A DNA stretch of 6,299 bases from Planctomycetota bacterium. Its GTDB lineage: Bacteria; Planctomycetota; Phycisphaerae; Phycisphaerales; Phycisphaeraceae. The stretch spans positions 1-6,299 of the forward strand of contig JAJUHR010000113.1 in assembly GCA_029267795.1 (NCBI GenBank), in the 5' to 3' direction. Under the pieces are notes generated by a model. The model did not search any database, was not told where the DNA came from, and saw only the letters and a list, made by a program, of their open reading frames with translations. Below are positions 5,911 through 6,299 of the stretch, one piece after another. Numbering within the stretch: the first letter of the stretch is position 1; every line of letters starts with the position of its first letter. Both the position numbers and the translations under genes were made by a program.

Positions 5911-6299
5911 ATGCGACGCCAACGCGGGCACGAAGCAGGCTTCACGCTGATCGAGGCGGCCCTGACGACGGTGATCGTCGGCACGGGGGTGCTGGCGATC
6001 GTCTCGGCGCAGCAGGCGTACCACCGCAAGAACGACTGGGCGCAGCGGACGGGCACGGGGATCCTTCTGGCCAACGAGCTGCGCGAGCTGACGATGTCGC
6101 TGCCGCTGTACGACCCGTTCACCGGGGCGGACCACGTCGGGGTGGAAGACGACGAAGTGGACGTGTCGGACTTCGACGACCTGGACGACTTCGCCGGGGT
6201 CGTGGATGCGCAGGGGTTCGGCGCCGGCACGGAGTTCAGCCCGCCGATCAACGCCCTGCGCGACCAGGTCCCAGACCTGGACCGCTGGACCCAACGGAT
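5911..6299 (+). CDS. Prepilin-type N-terminal methylation protein (minor pilin/pseudopilin), 3'-truncated by window edge
   Basis: The frame from ATG 5911 stays open to the right edge, giving 129 residues and no stop. A short basic leader MRRQRGHEAG is followed by FTLIE, the prepilin peptidase site. Cleavage would come after G10, leaving N-methylated F11 with the key glutamate at mature position 5. Residues 11-36 form the hydrophobic pilin helix. Beyond it lies a strongly acidic stretch, residues 79-93, with 10 Asp/Glu of 15 (EDDEVDVSDFDDLDD), then a Gly-rich turn and SPPINALRDQV. The product is probably a PilV/GspI-like minor pilin exported to the inner membrane and assembled into the fibre. 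Which subunit it is cannot be told without the C-terminus. GGAGG at 5889-5893 is 17 bases from the ATG, which is far; GGGGAA at 5897-5902 is 8 bases away. Confidence 0.88.
   Translation, partial: MRRQRGHEAGFTLIEAALTTVIVGTGVLAIVSAQQAYHRKNDWAQRTGTGILLANELRELTMSLPLYDPFTGADHVGVEDDEVDVSDFDDLDDFAGVVDAQGFGAGTEFSPPINALRDQVPDLDRWTQR

Noticed and set aside
5710..6294. Minus-strand open frame opposite the pilC end and the prepilin-like gene
   Set aside because: It overlaps the end of PilC and the clear prepilin cleavage motif on the plus strand, and has shadow-type composition.

Overview
The window is a GC-rich (estimated mid-60s percent) chromosomal segment with six protein-coding genes, one of them cut by the left edge, plus a seventh cut by the right edge. 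There are no RNA genes, insertion sequences, phage genes or CRISPR arrays that I can see. Protein style points to Planctomycetota, probably a Phycisphaerae-like lineage. The clues are a PilT/PilC block followed by a prepilin-type protein with an acidic DDxDD-F/Y stretch, a 'CNHCPYV' redoxin of the peroxiredoxin-like-1 group, and a single-pass membrane protein ending in an 'EILxPP'-like tail. This is an inference from remembered family traits, not a search result.

Left part (1-822): the C-terminal three quarters of an NAD(P)-dependent glycerol-3-phosphate dehydrogenase (gpsA, + strand) ends at 770. It converges on a minus-strand gene with a 51-bp gap that holds a weak terminator-like hairpin.

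Middle part (822-3132): three minus-strand genes lie head to tail. In transcription order they are a thioredoxin-fold redoxin (3132-2533), an ABC-transporter ATPase of the iron-siderophore/heme/cobalamin import type (2456-1626), and a membrane-anchored protein of unknown function with a long disordered middle (1562-822). Gaps are 76 and 63 bp, so co-transcription is possible but not proven. The ATPase has no permease or binding-protein gene next to it here.

Right part (3133-6299): a 324-bp divergent intergenic region separates the redoxin gene from a plus-strand type IV pilus / type II secretion-like block. That block is pilT (retraction ATPase), pilC (inner-membrane platform protein) and a prepilin-like protein that runs off the window. 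PilC would anchor the pilus motor in the inner membrane, PilT would power disassembly, and the prepilin-like protein would be processed by a prepilin peptidase and join the fibre or its tip. No extension ATPase (PilB) gene is present in the window.

I see no clearly new biological system. The points most worth a second look are the conserved-looking tail of the unknown membrane protein, a short collagen-like Gly-X-Y insert in the redoxin, the structured pilT-pilC spacer, and a 10-base word shared by the two non-coding regions flanking pilT.
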